Positions 11,337 through 24,200 of a stretch of DNA of 64,000 nucleotides are shown piece by piece. The position numbers and the translations under genes are program-made. This stretch comes from Cercis canadensis. Taxonomy: Eukaryota; Streptophyta; Magnoliopsida; Fabales; Fabaceae. Numbering within the stretch: the first letter of the stretch is position 1; each line of letters opens with the position of its first letter. The notes below the pieces were generated by a model. It was not told the origin of the DNA and made no database searches. It saw only the letters and a program-made list of their open reading frames with translations. The stretch spans positions 901,861 through 965,860 of the forward strand of contig QAOA01001229.1 of the NCBI GenBank assembly GCA_003255065.1. Direction: 5' to 3'.

Positions 11337-14300
11337 TCATACCACATCACTGACTCTTGTTGAGAATCGTCTCTTTCGAGCTCCCCACTGTTTAATCATT
11401 GCCCTCATTAGCCTCCACATCATTTTCTGTCCACGGCTTGAATCATTCATACGAAAAATGTAAAGCAAGAGAGCAATTGTTGATGTGCCTCCTGTTAATG
11501 TAAAGAGTGCCCAGAAGGTGTTTAGGTTGAGGCTTGTAGTTTCTCCACCTGGGTCATCTTCACATTCCTCTGATGCAAGCATTCTGTTTTCTAGATCACG
11601 AAGCTTGCCATTTTCAGATACCTCTAGCAGGGCTTTGTTCACACTAAGAAGCAATGGAGACCCTTTTGGGAATGCCTACATACAAGGCAAGACAACAAAT
11701 TACAAAAGCACTTGTAATTGAGGGACTACAATGAAAGTAATGCAATAGAAAGCAAATCGAATGTTGAAACAGTACTAACAAATCCATATCCCCCAACTTT
11801 GTACATAGGTCCAGCTTGAGCAAACTCCTTACAGTACTTTGCAAGGAAAATTTTGGCTGTAGGAACTTCAAGGAATGCAGCTTCTATTTCTTCCATTCTA
11901 AGAGCTTCGGCATACTTGTCCATTGAATCAATTTCCTTGATGTTCCCAGAATGGAAGTGCAACACTTCCTGCAGATATGTTTTCAAGAAGGAGCCTTTAT
12001 CATATCCTACAATGGCATTCCTGCTCTGCAGCTGCTCAATATCATTTACTGAGGGTACAAGCCGCTCTACAGTGAGCATGCTAGCCAAGTTAGCCGTGTA
12101 AGTCTGTGTTATGATTAGTGCCACAAACAGCCACACTACCATAGTCATCCTTGATAAATTGCTGTGCAACCTGTCCCCTATATATACAGTGAAATCAAGC
12201 AAAGAAGTATTAGTAAAGTTACAAACTTTATACTTAGGGTCTAATACAGCCGCCTTTTATGAAAACAAGTTACCATGTACGGATATGAGAGTGGTAAATG
12301 CCAACCATATCATGGTCCCAGTTTGATTTAGCACAGAACCCTCAAGTTCAGGGCTGTGGTTTCTTTCTATCATCCATACAACAAAACCGTTATAGGCAAT
12401 GATGACCACTATTAGAATCCACATGCCCTTTGTGAAAGGCTTCAAGAATAGCCAAGTTCTATTGCCTGATTTTGATCGAAGAGGGACTATCATCACAACT
12501 CCTGGATTAGTGTAAGGCTGAGTGAATTCGGCAAACTCATACCGGCTCGACACTATTGCTACATCTCCAACAACTGCATCATACTCCTGCTTTATGCATT
12601 GACAAGTCCAGAGATGTTCAAAGGTAATGTGATTAGGCATTTTCTGTAGTAAAGCAAGATATATACTAATTATAATATGGGTAGATGTCTCATACATATC
12701 AGACGAGACTCATAACATGCTGATGTTTCAATTACAAAAACAAGACATCTGATGTAAAACTTTCTGGATTCTAGCATATTACTTTAAACATGGACCAGAT
12801 AATTAACATGTTATATATTCTAATTGTAAACAGAAAGCAAAACTAGGGTGTCAGGTGAAATTTAAATTTAATTTCCAGAAAGATCAGGTCACTTAAGGTC
12901 AATTTACTTGTCTCCCAGATTGCATATTAGTACATTGACAATGTCTCAATGATCTGCAAGACTGTAACTAATGAGGTGAGGTGGTACACACAAGAGTAAT
13001 GAAATTCTTACCTTCAAATAAATTTGCTTTACCAAATCATCATATGTGCCATTGAAGGGAAAGAATTCATACGGCAGATAATATGGCAACAATTCTAAAG
13101 TTGCTTTGAAAAGATCTATTGTGAATCCCTCAAAAGTGGTAGTATTTTTGGATTGATTTTGTATCATATTCACGTACTGTTTGAATGTTGTACCAGCTGG
13201 GACCCCAATTCTTAGTGGTTTATCACTTGTTGGTATGGTCCATCCTCTTGGAGTATCCCAAGGCCCTCCTGGCCAAAACACTTGTCCTAGTTCCTTCATC
13301 GAAGAACTGTGGGTAGCATTTTGGCCAATATTTTTAGAGAAATTTAGTCCATCGGTCCAGAAACCAAGTTCCATATAGCTCTTACCAATCACATTGATGA
13401 TCTGAAAGGTATTTGCAGGAGCTAATTTATGATCAGTGAACTGAGTTTTTCCGCTTGGGCCTGTAAAATTGCTAAGAAAAATCTTATCTAGCAAAACTTG
13501 GCCCCTTTTGTTGTTGGTTTCCTTCATAGCCAGAGCTACAGCCCATGCAGCATCGTAGGTCCGGGCTGCAAAGATCCCAGGTTCAAGGTTAAACTCTGGA
13601 GGGTTCTCTAAGCTAAAACTTTGGCGAAATCTAAGGTAGAAATCCTCATATTGGTGCCCTATTTGTGGGAAGTAACTCTTGACTCCAATAATTCCTTGCA
13701 TGGAGGAGATAGTGGATGCATTCAAGGAATGGACAAGGCTAGTAAAGGGATCAGTAATGATCCATACATAACCCTTCTCCATCATGTTCATTTTCATTGC
13801 TGTTTGAAATAGGTGCAGGGCCAAGGGAAAGGACAAATGGACAATAAATACTCTACACTGCCCTTCTCTAAGCTTCTCCAGTTCTTGGAACAATGAAGAG
13901 GAAACAAAAGGTGGGATGGATAAAAAATTACTTATTCCTACACCTGCTTTACTGAGTGCTCTAGAGAGATGAGCTAAAGCTCTTTCGGATGAAGAGTCCC
14001 CGTCTTCATATATTATGTTAACCTGAAACCATTCCCAAGACTGAACAATAGCAGCTACAGCTTTCATCTGCATAAATTGGCTTGGGAGGGCATTCACCAG
14101 GGAGTACCACTTCTCTATTGCCCAATCTGGAGTTTCATCAGCCAAAGAAAGAACTGGTGTATTACTTTGGCTGCAAACCCCAGCCACTAAAGCGGTCCCT
14201 TCCCATGTTTGAGGTCCTATAATGGCTTGGATATCGTGTTTGTCAATAAGATCCTTAGCTGCAAAACAATATATTACAATTAGATGAATTACTACTGAGA

Positions 14301-14934
14301 AAAAGTTTAAAGAAGGTCAATATTATGTCTGGGCCGTGTGATGATTTATTATTTGTCTGAAAAGATTGAGAAGTTGGAGAGAATAAAAGGGTTATCATTC
14401 TTAGGAGAGGAATGAATCCCAAGACAACGTATATGGGATTTGACTTATATTTAGTTCTTTTCATTTTAACTTGGAGCACAAGATGGTTAAACCCTTTACT
14501 AGACAGGTAGTATGAGTAAATTAGAGCATTAATTATGGTGTCATCTTATGCTATTGAGTTTTTTTAGCTACCTATATAAATCATGACACATATTCTACTT
14601 GTCTTGATACATGTAGTACTGTTGAAAAACAGAAACGAGAGACAAAGAATGAGAGAGATAGACCTGCAAGAGCTGCCTGAAGGGGATCCCCATGAGAGTT
14701 CCTTATGTGCAGAACAAAACTTCGGTTGCTGTAGTGATAGAAATCCTCCAATGCCATCTTTATGGCCACTGTCTGCTCTTTACCGATACGAGAACTTTTA
14801 TCTATAATAGCTCCTATTATGCCCTTAACATGACCAGGTATGACAGAACCCTCATCAGCAGCTGCATTTCCTAGTACAATTATAATTATGGTCATGAAAC
14901 AAAAGAGGGGAATAGAGCTGTGCCTGTATTCCAT
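11337..14934 (-). CDS. GLR: Glutamate receptor-like cation channel, copy B (GLR2-type)
   Basis: Second tandem plant GLR channel gene. Exons in transcript order: 14664-14934, 13012-14258, 12274-12586, 11780-12177 and 11337-11675, predicted 855 aa. Exons 1, 3 and 4 are exactly as long as in GLR-A (271, 313 and 398 nt), which supports both models. The same domains are visible: signal peptide, amino-terminal receptor region, S1 (DKPLRIGVPA), M1, pore (GTMIWLAFTTLISVHG), M3 with TQTYTANLASMLTV, S2 and M4. The C-terminal tail is 17 residues shorter than in GLR-A. In plants GLRs assemble as tetramers and are gated by amino acids; the subunit partners here are unknown. The conserved gate and pore residues suggest a functional gene. 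Confidence 0.92.
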
Positions 14935-16286
14935 AACTACTCATAAGTTAAAAGTCATCCCCCCTATATGGCTATATGTATGCAAAAGAATGCCAACAAA
15001 CACGTTTCAAGTCAAACGCGATTCCTAATTCCTTTCCTCTCAATTGAGGTGCACTCAACCCTATCAAGGGTCAAACTCCATGCTCCTTTCCAAGTAATTT
15101 GAATATAATACAAGAAGTTTTTTTTCAACACATTGCATAGAGTCGGGTAAGAAACTTAAAGTGAAAGCAAGACCCTGAGCCATTTTTAGTTGTGAAAGCT
15201 CTGAAAATATAATGCAAGTGACATAGAGCAGAAAAGAGACACCAAAGAATATAATTATTTCTCTTGACAACTATGAAGCATGGATATGATACAAGATTTA
15301 TAACGCGAGACAGCAAATTTCAAAAGTCAAAACATACAGCTTAAAGACAAAAAACAAGATAGACATAAAAGATTATAGATATACGTAGATGAGTGATGAG
15401 ATATACATAAATACAGTACAAGGAAAATATATATGTATATTATTTATTATGTGTTATTGAAGTATGTCTAAAAATTGTTGGTTAATAAAATTTAATTATT
15501 TTCTATATATCAGCTATCGGAATTGGAATATAATATTGTAATGATCTCTTAATTAGTTAGAGGATATATATATATCATACAAATTGTCAATTAGTATTAG
15601 ATTTGATCGCACGCTCAACTTCAACTGTGTTGTAGCGTAATAATCATGTACCTTACTTTCAGGCGCAGAAGCCCTAATCTTATGAGTTGAGTTTGAATTG
15701 TGAGTGTGGTAAAAGTTTTCCTTTCATGCAGCTTTGAGAACCACATGAGCTCAAGCTGCTTTTCTGTAAAATTGTGTGCTTCATAACTTGACTTGACTTC
15801 ACTCACAACTTATATGTTAAAAACTCAGTAGTTATCATAGAATCTAGTGCAGGAGATGTTGAATTTCATCGTGACGTGCATGCGTGTTGCTTTCAAGCTT
15901 AACTGACCAAATATATGCTTCTTTGAGAATATTCACTAGGAATCATTCAAGATCATTGTTCTTTTTTTTTTTTTTTTCCTTTTGAATCTTGTGTGATAGA
16001 TATGGTTTGCACACTTGGTCAAAAAGCGTGTTAAGAAAATTAAGAAGTTTTGGACACCTGAAAATTAATTGTAGAAATATTTTATGTCTAATTACATTTA
16101 TCAGAGCCGTGTACCTGCCCTGTGATTGTTGCCAGAACATTTGAATTGGTAGTAGAGCCGCGTATAATTTTACACTCATAATTTTAGGATGACGATGACA
16201 AGCCTTAAAGAAAACAGATTAACGGTAGTTAAGTAGTGGCCTCGTTTATCAACAACTACGTAATAAAATGCATGCATGTATCAAAG

Positions 16287-16319
<33 letters not shown>

Positions 16320-17523
16320 NTTTTTTTTTTTTTTTTTTTTCTTTTTGAGGGTTTAATTTTTTTAATAAACTCATATATATAGAGAGAATGCTTAGAAGAT
16401 GATGGTGAGCAGAAGCTAAATTTGTCATAAATCCTCCGACATAGCCTTACAAAGGTTTTTGTCATCTCGGCTGTAAATCATTGTTACAAGATATTGTGTT
16501 TGAGACTTTTTATTGAAACAAAAATGAAATTCTCAAAGTATTCTCCCCACAAGGCTATAATTGTGGGTGCGACAGCAGGACCTTGTAGCAATGATGACTT
16601 GTCTCAAATTTAGTAAGCCTAGTTTCTGGGTTATAAAAAATAAAAATTGAGAAGTTTCTCAAATTCCTTATTCATAGCATCTACTACCTAATTGTAGGGT
16701 TTATCCTTAAATTTTTTGGAAAATCATTTAGGAGTTCTAATTCTTAACACTATTTCCTTGCAGGTGCTTGGTGACATCTATGAATTTTCAAAAATATCCC
16801 CATGAGTTATTATGTTTAAGTGTATAACTATCATATATAAAAAGTGTTAAATATGAATAAAATAATCACGTATAGTCCAAAGAGTATTTTTAAAAATTCA
16901 ATAAAGTGGGTGCAATTGTGAAAAATGCAAATGCACTTGCAAGGAATTTCCATGAACTTCTAGCATTGTTAAATAATTTTGCCAAATGTCTTTGTCTTAT
17001 ATTTGTGACCAAGCCTATGTCTAGTCTTCTCAAACTGAATATAAATTTAAATTTGAGAAGATTCTTCAGGTTGAGGTTTACCTGTTTTGTCTTTGTCTTA
17101 TATTTGTTACGCAACTAGTGTCTTCTTAGAGAGCGAGAGAGAAAAGACTTTCAAGATACAGACACAAGAAGACTTTTCCAAGGCAACATTTTTCGAGAAA
17201 AAATGCAGTAAAATACAAGACATGAGAAATCATTCAAAATTCTACATTTTACTTGTATGCTATATACTACGCGTTGATCGATCGGTGATATATCCTTAAT
17301 ATTGAAGATGTGGAAAACATTTGGTAGAACAAGTCAGTTCATCAAATGAAGGATTTATATATCCATCTGAATTTTACTTTGGTCAAAGCCTTCATTAACG
17401 TACTTCACATATTTATAAAATTGGAAAATATTCATCATCACTATCTTTGAAAATTTTGATTACCATTATATAAGATTTTGTATCTTTGTCAAGTCAGGAT
17501 GGAAAATCTGGAAATTTGGGAAT
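14935..17523. other. Intergenic region upstream of GLR-B
   Basis: No gene recognised. The segment next to GLR-B resembles the GLR-A upstream flank. The stretch at about 15860-16140 shares short blocks with 48650-48910, marking both as GLR 5' flank. A poly-T run with one N (16320) lies at about 16289-16340. The 16.4-17.5 kb part is AT-rich with no open frame of note. Confidence 0.45.
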
Positions 17524-17528
17524 GAGGT

Positions 17529-18027
17529 TGTAATGGACCATCCTAAAGGCCCAAAAAGAGGACAAAAAGCCCAATATACGAGGGGCCCATTTCATAATAA
17601 AAGATAATGGGTGACCCAGTAGCTCATTACGTGACCCGGTAGCCCATTGTGCGACTCGCCAGCTCGCCCCGGGCAAACCGCCAAAAGACCCAAATTTCTC
17701 CTATAAATAGCCCCTGCTATCAAAGGTATGGGGATCGGAAAACCTGCTTAAATTACACTATCAGGTCGGAACGAACTAACTTAATCTTCGGAGCCCGGAA
17801 ATAAGAGTCCGGCCCCCTTTTTCCTTATTTCAGGAGATCTCGGTTCTCACCGACTCTACAACACACCCACACGAAGATATACTCACCTCGGAATCCAACA
17901 AGCTCGGGCTTGCCGACCTCAACATATCATCATCTTGGAACTTATCTACCTCGGAGGTCTCCACCTCCATCAAAGACCCTTTGAAGTTCCGCGTGACGTA
18001 CCCCGACCTTCGACTTAGGCATCGTCA
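17529..18027. mobile_element. Solo LTR of a retrotransposon
   Basis: A 499-bp block of higher GC content than its surroundings. It begins TGTAATGG and ends in CA, and is flanked on both sides by the same five bases, GAGGT (17524-17528 and 18028-18032). This is the signature of a single LTR left after recombination between the two ends. It contains a TATA-like CTATAAATAG at about 17700. The Ty1/copia or Ty3/gypsy assignment cannot be made from an LTR alone. The intact target duplication suggests a moderate age. Confidence 0.8.
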
Positions 18028-18032
18028 GAGGT

Positions 18033-19790
18033 AATATTACGTAATTAGGGGTAATTGTCAACTTTGAGAATGAGTAAAGTGAAAAAAGCAAGTGGCCTCT
18101 TTGAGTGCTAGACAGTAATGTACAAAGATAATTGTGTAATTAGATTGCAATCTTAACTTTGTTCAGACTACCTATTTATAACATATATGCCAAAAGGAAA
18201 AGACATAAAGAAAATACAATACTAGATTGACCAAATTTGTGAATTCTGGGCAATTCGCTTACCTTGGCAATTCTCAACTACTGAAGTAGTATTATATTCG
18301 TGGCGAAGAATCACTTGGAAATTCTTAAATTGACCGAGTTTGTTTAGACTATCTTAGTTTAAATGAACCTACTGCAGTTATTTGAAATTTGAAGCAATCC
18401 AAAATTAATCTCATTGCTGCATCAAGGCACTTGAAGAAAATAACAAGTTTAAAAGAGCCATATAACTCCTCTTGATGATCTAATTTTAATAGGACTTCAA
18501 TAATACCTTTCTCTTAATTATTGTGGATTTTCTCCTCTATGAATTCCTTTAAATTTTCTTCCGCATCATATTCTTTGCTCTTGTTAATAAACATATCCTT
18601 TTTGATTTCAACCTTTTATTTTAGGGTTTCAAGTTCAATAATTTAAGAACAAATCTCTTCAAATTTTTCACCGTTTAAGCCGCTCTGTTCTTGAACTCAT
18701 TCTCCCGTCATGTCATATTGCTCTCTTTAATTAGATTCAGAGTTAGCAACTAGTGGGGCAAATATAGCCTTTAAGATAGTATAGTTTCTACACTATCTTT
18801 AGCACATTTACTCACTTTACATATTAATTTATATGGAAATACTATACCACCACTTGCTTATTCTGCAGCTTGATTAAAAGGCTATATATATGCCGATCAT
18901 GCATATCTTCGAGTCACATGCACAAGGAAAAGAAAATTGATATGTCCTTTCTCCGAATCTCAAAAAATTTAATTATAATAAAATTTTCAAGATACAATAT
19001 CGTATAAGATAATTAGTGGATGAGGAATTTAAATGATTTATAAGAGTTCTTAAATTTGAAGTCTAAACTTAGGTATTATCTTGTGAATTTTTTTTTTTCC
19101 TCAAGTTAGGTTGGTTAAAATATGGGCGTGATTGCGCTTCAACGGTAGTTAGCATTAATTAATGATTCCAAGAAATGAGTCAAGAGAACAAAAACAAATG
19201 GGTCTTTTTCAATATTGAAAACTGTTTAGACTATAGACATGTGAAATCAAGAAAACCTAGTATTGCTTTAAGACCATGACAGTTTTTTTTTTTTTTTTTA
19301 AAAATTTATATTGACTTAAACGTGTTTGACGAATTGTCTATGTTTGTGTTAAAAAATAGATTCAAAATAAATTTGATATGTCCTAAAACTTATGTACAGA
19401 AATTTTTACTGTAACATGAAACTTTAGTTTAAGTTTTTTTTTTTTTTTTTATAGAAAGTTTAACTTTTTTAGTTTACCCAAAATTGACTTCATATTTTAT
19501 ACCTAAGTGGCCCTGGGAGTGCAGTTTTTACAGTTTGAAGCTGACTAGAAGTGAAATGAATTGTGAATCTCTGTAACAAAACAAAAAATTTAATATAACA
19601 TTACGCTAATATAATCATTAAATGGTAAATGGGGAGATTCTGTCCAGGAAAAAACTTATCTCTTAATTAATTTCACAAATATACTATGATATTTACATAA
19701 TACATGTATAACAATCATTTCCAAAAAAAAAAAATGGAAGTTCGGCAGCTAATTCAGGGAAAAGATTAATAGCCATCCTTGTTATCAATG
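18033..19790. other. Duplicated intergenic block (first copy)
   Basis: No intact gene. The segment at about 18410-18765 is a diverged copy of 25830-26150, and 19100-19600 matches the following part of that block (26500-26900). This marks a tandem duplication of NCL flanking DNA. On the minus strand the 18.4-18.8 kb part has coding-like composition but is interrupted in every frame. I do not recognise the family. Confidence 0.5.
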
Positions 19791-19799
19791 AATAGCAGA

Positions 19800-19915
19800 T
19801 GTTTGAAGCTATATATCTGTTGCCCACATTGAAGTTGCAGCAGTAAGAGAAAGAACTGGTTTGCTCTTTTTGCTGCCAACCTCTCAGAACACTAAAGATG
19901 TCTCATACCATAATT
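19800..19915 (-). pseudogene. Decayed fragment of a GLR gene
   Basis: This stretch matches the start of GLR exon 2 as seen on the plus strand at about 14115-14211 in GLR-B: a TCTGTTGCCCA block, then AGAGAAAGAACTGGT, then a TTTTGCTGCCAACC block, all in the same order and orientation. Only about 100 bases remain, with several length differences, so it is not functional. It lies left of NCL-A on the opposite strand, as expected if a GLR gene once stood there head-to-head with NCL-A. Confidence 0.75.
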
Positions 19916-21242
19916 TTGATTCGTGATGATTAGCATCTCTCTTTGTAAATTAATACTAAAACGCGGATTGCTATATTGTAGAGGGAAATAGTAGTTTCAA
20001 GAATTTGCCCATGGCATGATTTTGGCAGAAAAAGGAATGCTGGAAAATATAGTAGTTAGTTAGAACCTTCCAAATATTTCAAGTTAAACAATTCAAAATT
20101 CTACTTGTGGTCCTTAATTGGAATAGGTCAGCTTCAGCAAATACACACTAGGCTAGAATCTTCATTTACTTACTTCGTTTTTGTCTTTTCTTTTTTATTT
20201 GCTTCAATTACTTCACATATTTATTTATTTAGGAAGATAATAGCATCGTATATATTGTTTATTTCTGCATACAGCTTGACTAAAAGGCTGTAATTGCCTC
20301 AGAACTCATGCCTTGTAACTCTGACTGATCACACAGATAAAAAGAAAAAGAAAAGGAAAGATTCCCTCAATCTCGAAAGTTTTAATTACCAGAAGATTTT
20401 CCATTATTATTTAGTCATAGTTTGGTTAAAATAGGGGAATATTGAAGCTTCAATATTGTAGTTTGGAGCAATTGATAATTCTGACTTTTGACTTGTGTGA
20501 GAATGAGTTAAACTTTGCTGAGTTAAGTGAACAACTTGATATGTTTTTTCTACCTTGACTTAAACTTAGTTTGAAAAACTTGCTTTTACTAGATTTTCTT
20601 TTGAGGAGTTGTTCTAGGGAAAAAAGAAAGGGGGAGAATTAAGGCAAAGGTCCTGCATTGACCTTTATTTCCGATAAAAACAACTATTTTTATTTTATTT
20701 TAAAGAAACAAAATAACTGCATTCAATTAATTTGATTGCATTGCTAGACTAAAGTTACTGCATTGTAATAAACACATCGAGTCATCAACAACTAGCATGT
20801 CTTGGACAAGAAAATCTAAAAAAGATTTGATGAATAACGATGGGGACTTCAATGCTTAATCCCAATACCTACCTATAATTTTACATAATTAAATATCCTA
20901 TGTTGACATTGGTAGTTTATGCATGCAAGTGGGTATACTAATTTATGAATGACTAAGTCTAACAAACATTTCAATAGTAAACTATATAAGTTGCTAGTAA
21001 CATTATGACCATTATATTTAAATTGTAGGGCTATCATTTTTTCCCCCCTTGAATCTGAATACAACTTTTCACATAATCAAATTTCATATAAAAATTGCAT
21101 GATACACACATATCAACTTGCTTAATTCACATGAAGCTCCATAGCCGAGTATAAATAGACCATGGAAGTAATGAAACTTCAACCCTTTGAGGCCTACATA
21201 CCTCCAACCTCATTTTCTCTTGTTGAGTTGAGCATCTAGGAA
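19916..21242. other. Intergenic region and promoter of NCL-A
   Basis: AT-rich, with no gene. The last 400 bases are related to the NCL-B upstream region at about 27270-27590. A TATA box TATAAATA lies at 21150-21157, about 90 bases before the NCL-A start codon, in a conserved block (TATAAAT, then GAAGTAATGAAAC) also seen before NCL-B and in the ghost unit. Confidence 0.55.
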
Positions 21243-24200
21243 ATGAGAAGCGTTTCAAAGACAGCCTTTTTTACTTTTATTCTTTTTGTAATAGTGATAT
21301 TTGATGTTGAAGGCCGTTCTCTACGAAACAGTACCTCTGAAATACTAGTTTCAGATGGAGTTGATGGAGTTCAACCCAAACAAGATTCTTACCTACTTCT
21401 CAAAGGGATTGAGTCTTCTGAGAAGCAGTGTGAAGAAATGTACGGTTTCATTCCATGTTCAAATAGCATTTTTGGTCTTTTAATCCTAATCTCTTTTTAT
21501 GAGTTCATGTTGTTCCAAGGAGAATCATATTTGGCTGCTGGAAGTAAGCAAATCTTCACAATTTTTGGCCCTGGTGTCTTCGGTTCCAGTACTTTTGATG
21601 TTCTTGGTGCTCTTCCAGAGTCCTTAATTCTCGTTGGTATAAGTCCATTCTCCAAGTTCTCTTTTCTTTTCTTTGATGTTTCTTATTTCAATTTAATCTT
21701 TATTGATACATAGTTGTATAGAGGTTCAAATTACCTACAACCTCCTCTAAACTATATCCGAACCCTCACCACACATAGCGGCTTTCTTTTTTCCTTGTAC
21801 TTATACACATGCATGAAAGTCAACATTTTTAATCTCTTCTTGGAGCAGCCAAATATCTTATGATTTATAATATGAAACTTGAGTCTATTAAAGATTACAA
21901 AACAATCTCCTTAGCTTCTCGGCATCTTCACTGCTTTCTCAATCACAGTTCACAGACACCCACATAATACATGCAATATATTACTGATTTAGTTTTCTAT
22001 TGGATAATAAATATGTTTAACACATGCATATTGTTCCAAAACATTTGTAGCACTCTCAGAAGAATATGCTTTATATGATTACATTTCTTGAAATAGTCAT
22101 TAGGGTTCTGTTACTTTCAATAACTTTTACTAATTACTAGCAAAAAATTACTAATTTTGAAGGCTGTGGTGAAAAGTGAAAACTGTTCTACAAATACCCT
22201 TTGCCTATCATTTACATGATTACTATTTGCTATCAGCTTCCGGACTTTCTGGCAATGAGGAGGTTGCACAAGAGTATGCTCTGACTGGTGTTGGCTTATT
22301 GGCTGGATCATCCATCTTTCTTCTGACAGCAGTTTGGGGAGTTTGTGTCTTCCAAGCCAGGCAAAACCTCATAAATGATTCAATGCCTAGAATGCTTGAT
22401 GGATCAACATCATTATTTGGAAGACTAAAGGCTTTCTTAACCGGTCTACTCTCAATCCCTCTTTGTGTCCCCCTAATTACTTTTTAATTAAATCTACGTG
22501 TTGTATGGTATTTTTGTGAAGGACATCCTGCAAGAAAGTAGCTAATTGTAGATTTATACACATAGATCATTGGTCAAATATTTTTATACTTAGAAGCCTA
22601 GTGAGTAGTAATAGAACTAGTTGTTTTACACCCCTCTCCCCCCCATCTTTTTTTTTTTTTCCATGCAGTTGATGTTTATCTAGCAGAAACAACTCTGTTT
22701 AATAAAAAAACTATGCAGTTGATAGTTGTTTTCTGAAGTTCCAAAATCATCATTAATAATTGACATTACCTTGACTCTTGTATAATTATTTGACATGTCT
22801 CTATCCTTTCTTTTGGTCTCTCTCCTTTTGGTAGGTTTTGGCATTACAACAAATGTGGAGACTAGAAACATTGCAAAATTCATGGTTCTCTCAGTCACAC
22901 CTCCATTGATAATGCAGATCCCCAATTTATTCCAATTCTCTTCTGTGCAACGCGCCACGACCTTGATGATTGCTCTCATCGTTGCTGTTGTTCTTCTAGT
23001 CTCATATGTGATTTACCAGGTTTCTCATCCAACACATTCTAATAGTACATATCTTTGAAATCACTTTGTCTAACTGTCAAAACAATGTTCACTCTAATCC
23101 AAATTGGCTCTGTCAGATTTGCTTCAAATGCTTGCAAATTAACTTGTTATTTGTTAATAAATTTGCAGATCTTTGAACCTCATATACATAAAATTATGAG
23201 ACTACAATATGTGGAACATGATCACTTAATATCAAGAATTCTAGAACATGCTCCAAAGCATACCCTTCAAAGTATCCTTACTGAGAACGGGACTCTCAAT
23301 GAAAGTGCCATGGACAAGTGAGATTTCATGAAACAGATATATCAAAGAGTAAATCATCATTTGTCTAATTGTCCAAAAGGAAAATGTTTATCTAACTATG
23401 GTGCTCCATATTGCAGACTTTTTGCTTTCTTAGACAAAAATGGAGATGGTGAAATATCACCTTCTGAATTAAAGGAGCTGCTGCTTACAACCAGATTAAC
23501 TGAAACAAATACCAATGAGGAGAATGAAGTAGAACAATTATTCAGAAATTTTGACACGAATGGTGACCACAAATTAAGTTATGAGGAATTTGTGAATGGC
23601 TTCAAAACATGGCTTGACCAAACAAAGCAAGCTATGGAGAGACAATTCCTCCCAAGAAGAAGAGTGAAAAGAATACAAGAGGTNGTAAATCATCATTTGT
23701 CTAATTGTCCAAAAGGAAAATGTTTATCTAACTATGGTGCTCCATATTGCAGACTTTTTGCTTTCTTAGACAAAAATGGAGATGGTGAAATATCACCTTC
23801 TGAATTAAAGGAGCTGCTGCTTACAACCAGATTAACTGAAACAAATACCAATGAGAAGAATGAAGTAGAACAATTATTCAGAAATTTTGACACGAATGGT
23901 GACCACAAATTAAGTTCTGAGGAATTTGTGAATGGCTTCAAAACATGGCTTGACCAAACAAAGCAAGCTATGGAGAGACAATTCCTCCCAAGAAAAAGAG
24001 TGAAAAGAATACAAGAGGTCCATAATGCATCTTCTGACATAAATTCAACACATTATATTGTAATAATTTCCTTCATTCCTTGTATACTATCTACTATTTG
24101 CATAAATTCAGGATTTTAATTAATCCTTTTGACATTTTCTGTCATTGGATTTTATTTTGGCTCTTTCTTTCCCTGCCTTTTAAGAACTATTTGGTAGGAT

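Noticed and set aside
16256-16465. Minus-strand Lys-rich frame
   Set aside because: Translation of a poly-T tract containing an N.
23732-24040. Minus-strand frame of 102 aa opposite NCL-A exon 5
   Set aside because: Shadow of the EF-hand exon on the other strand.
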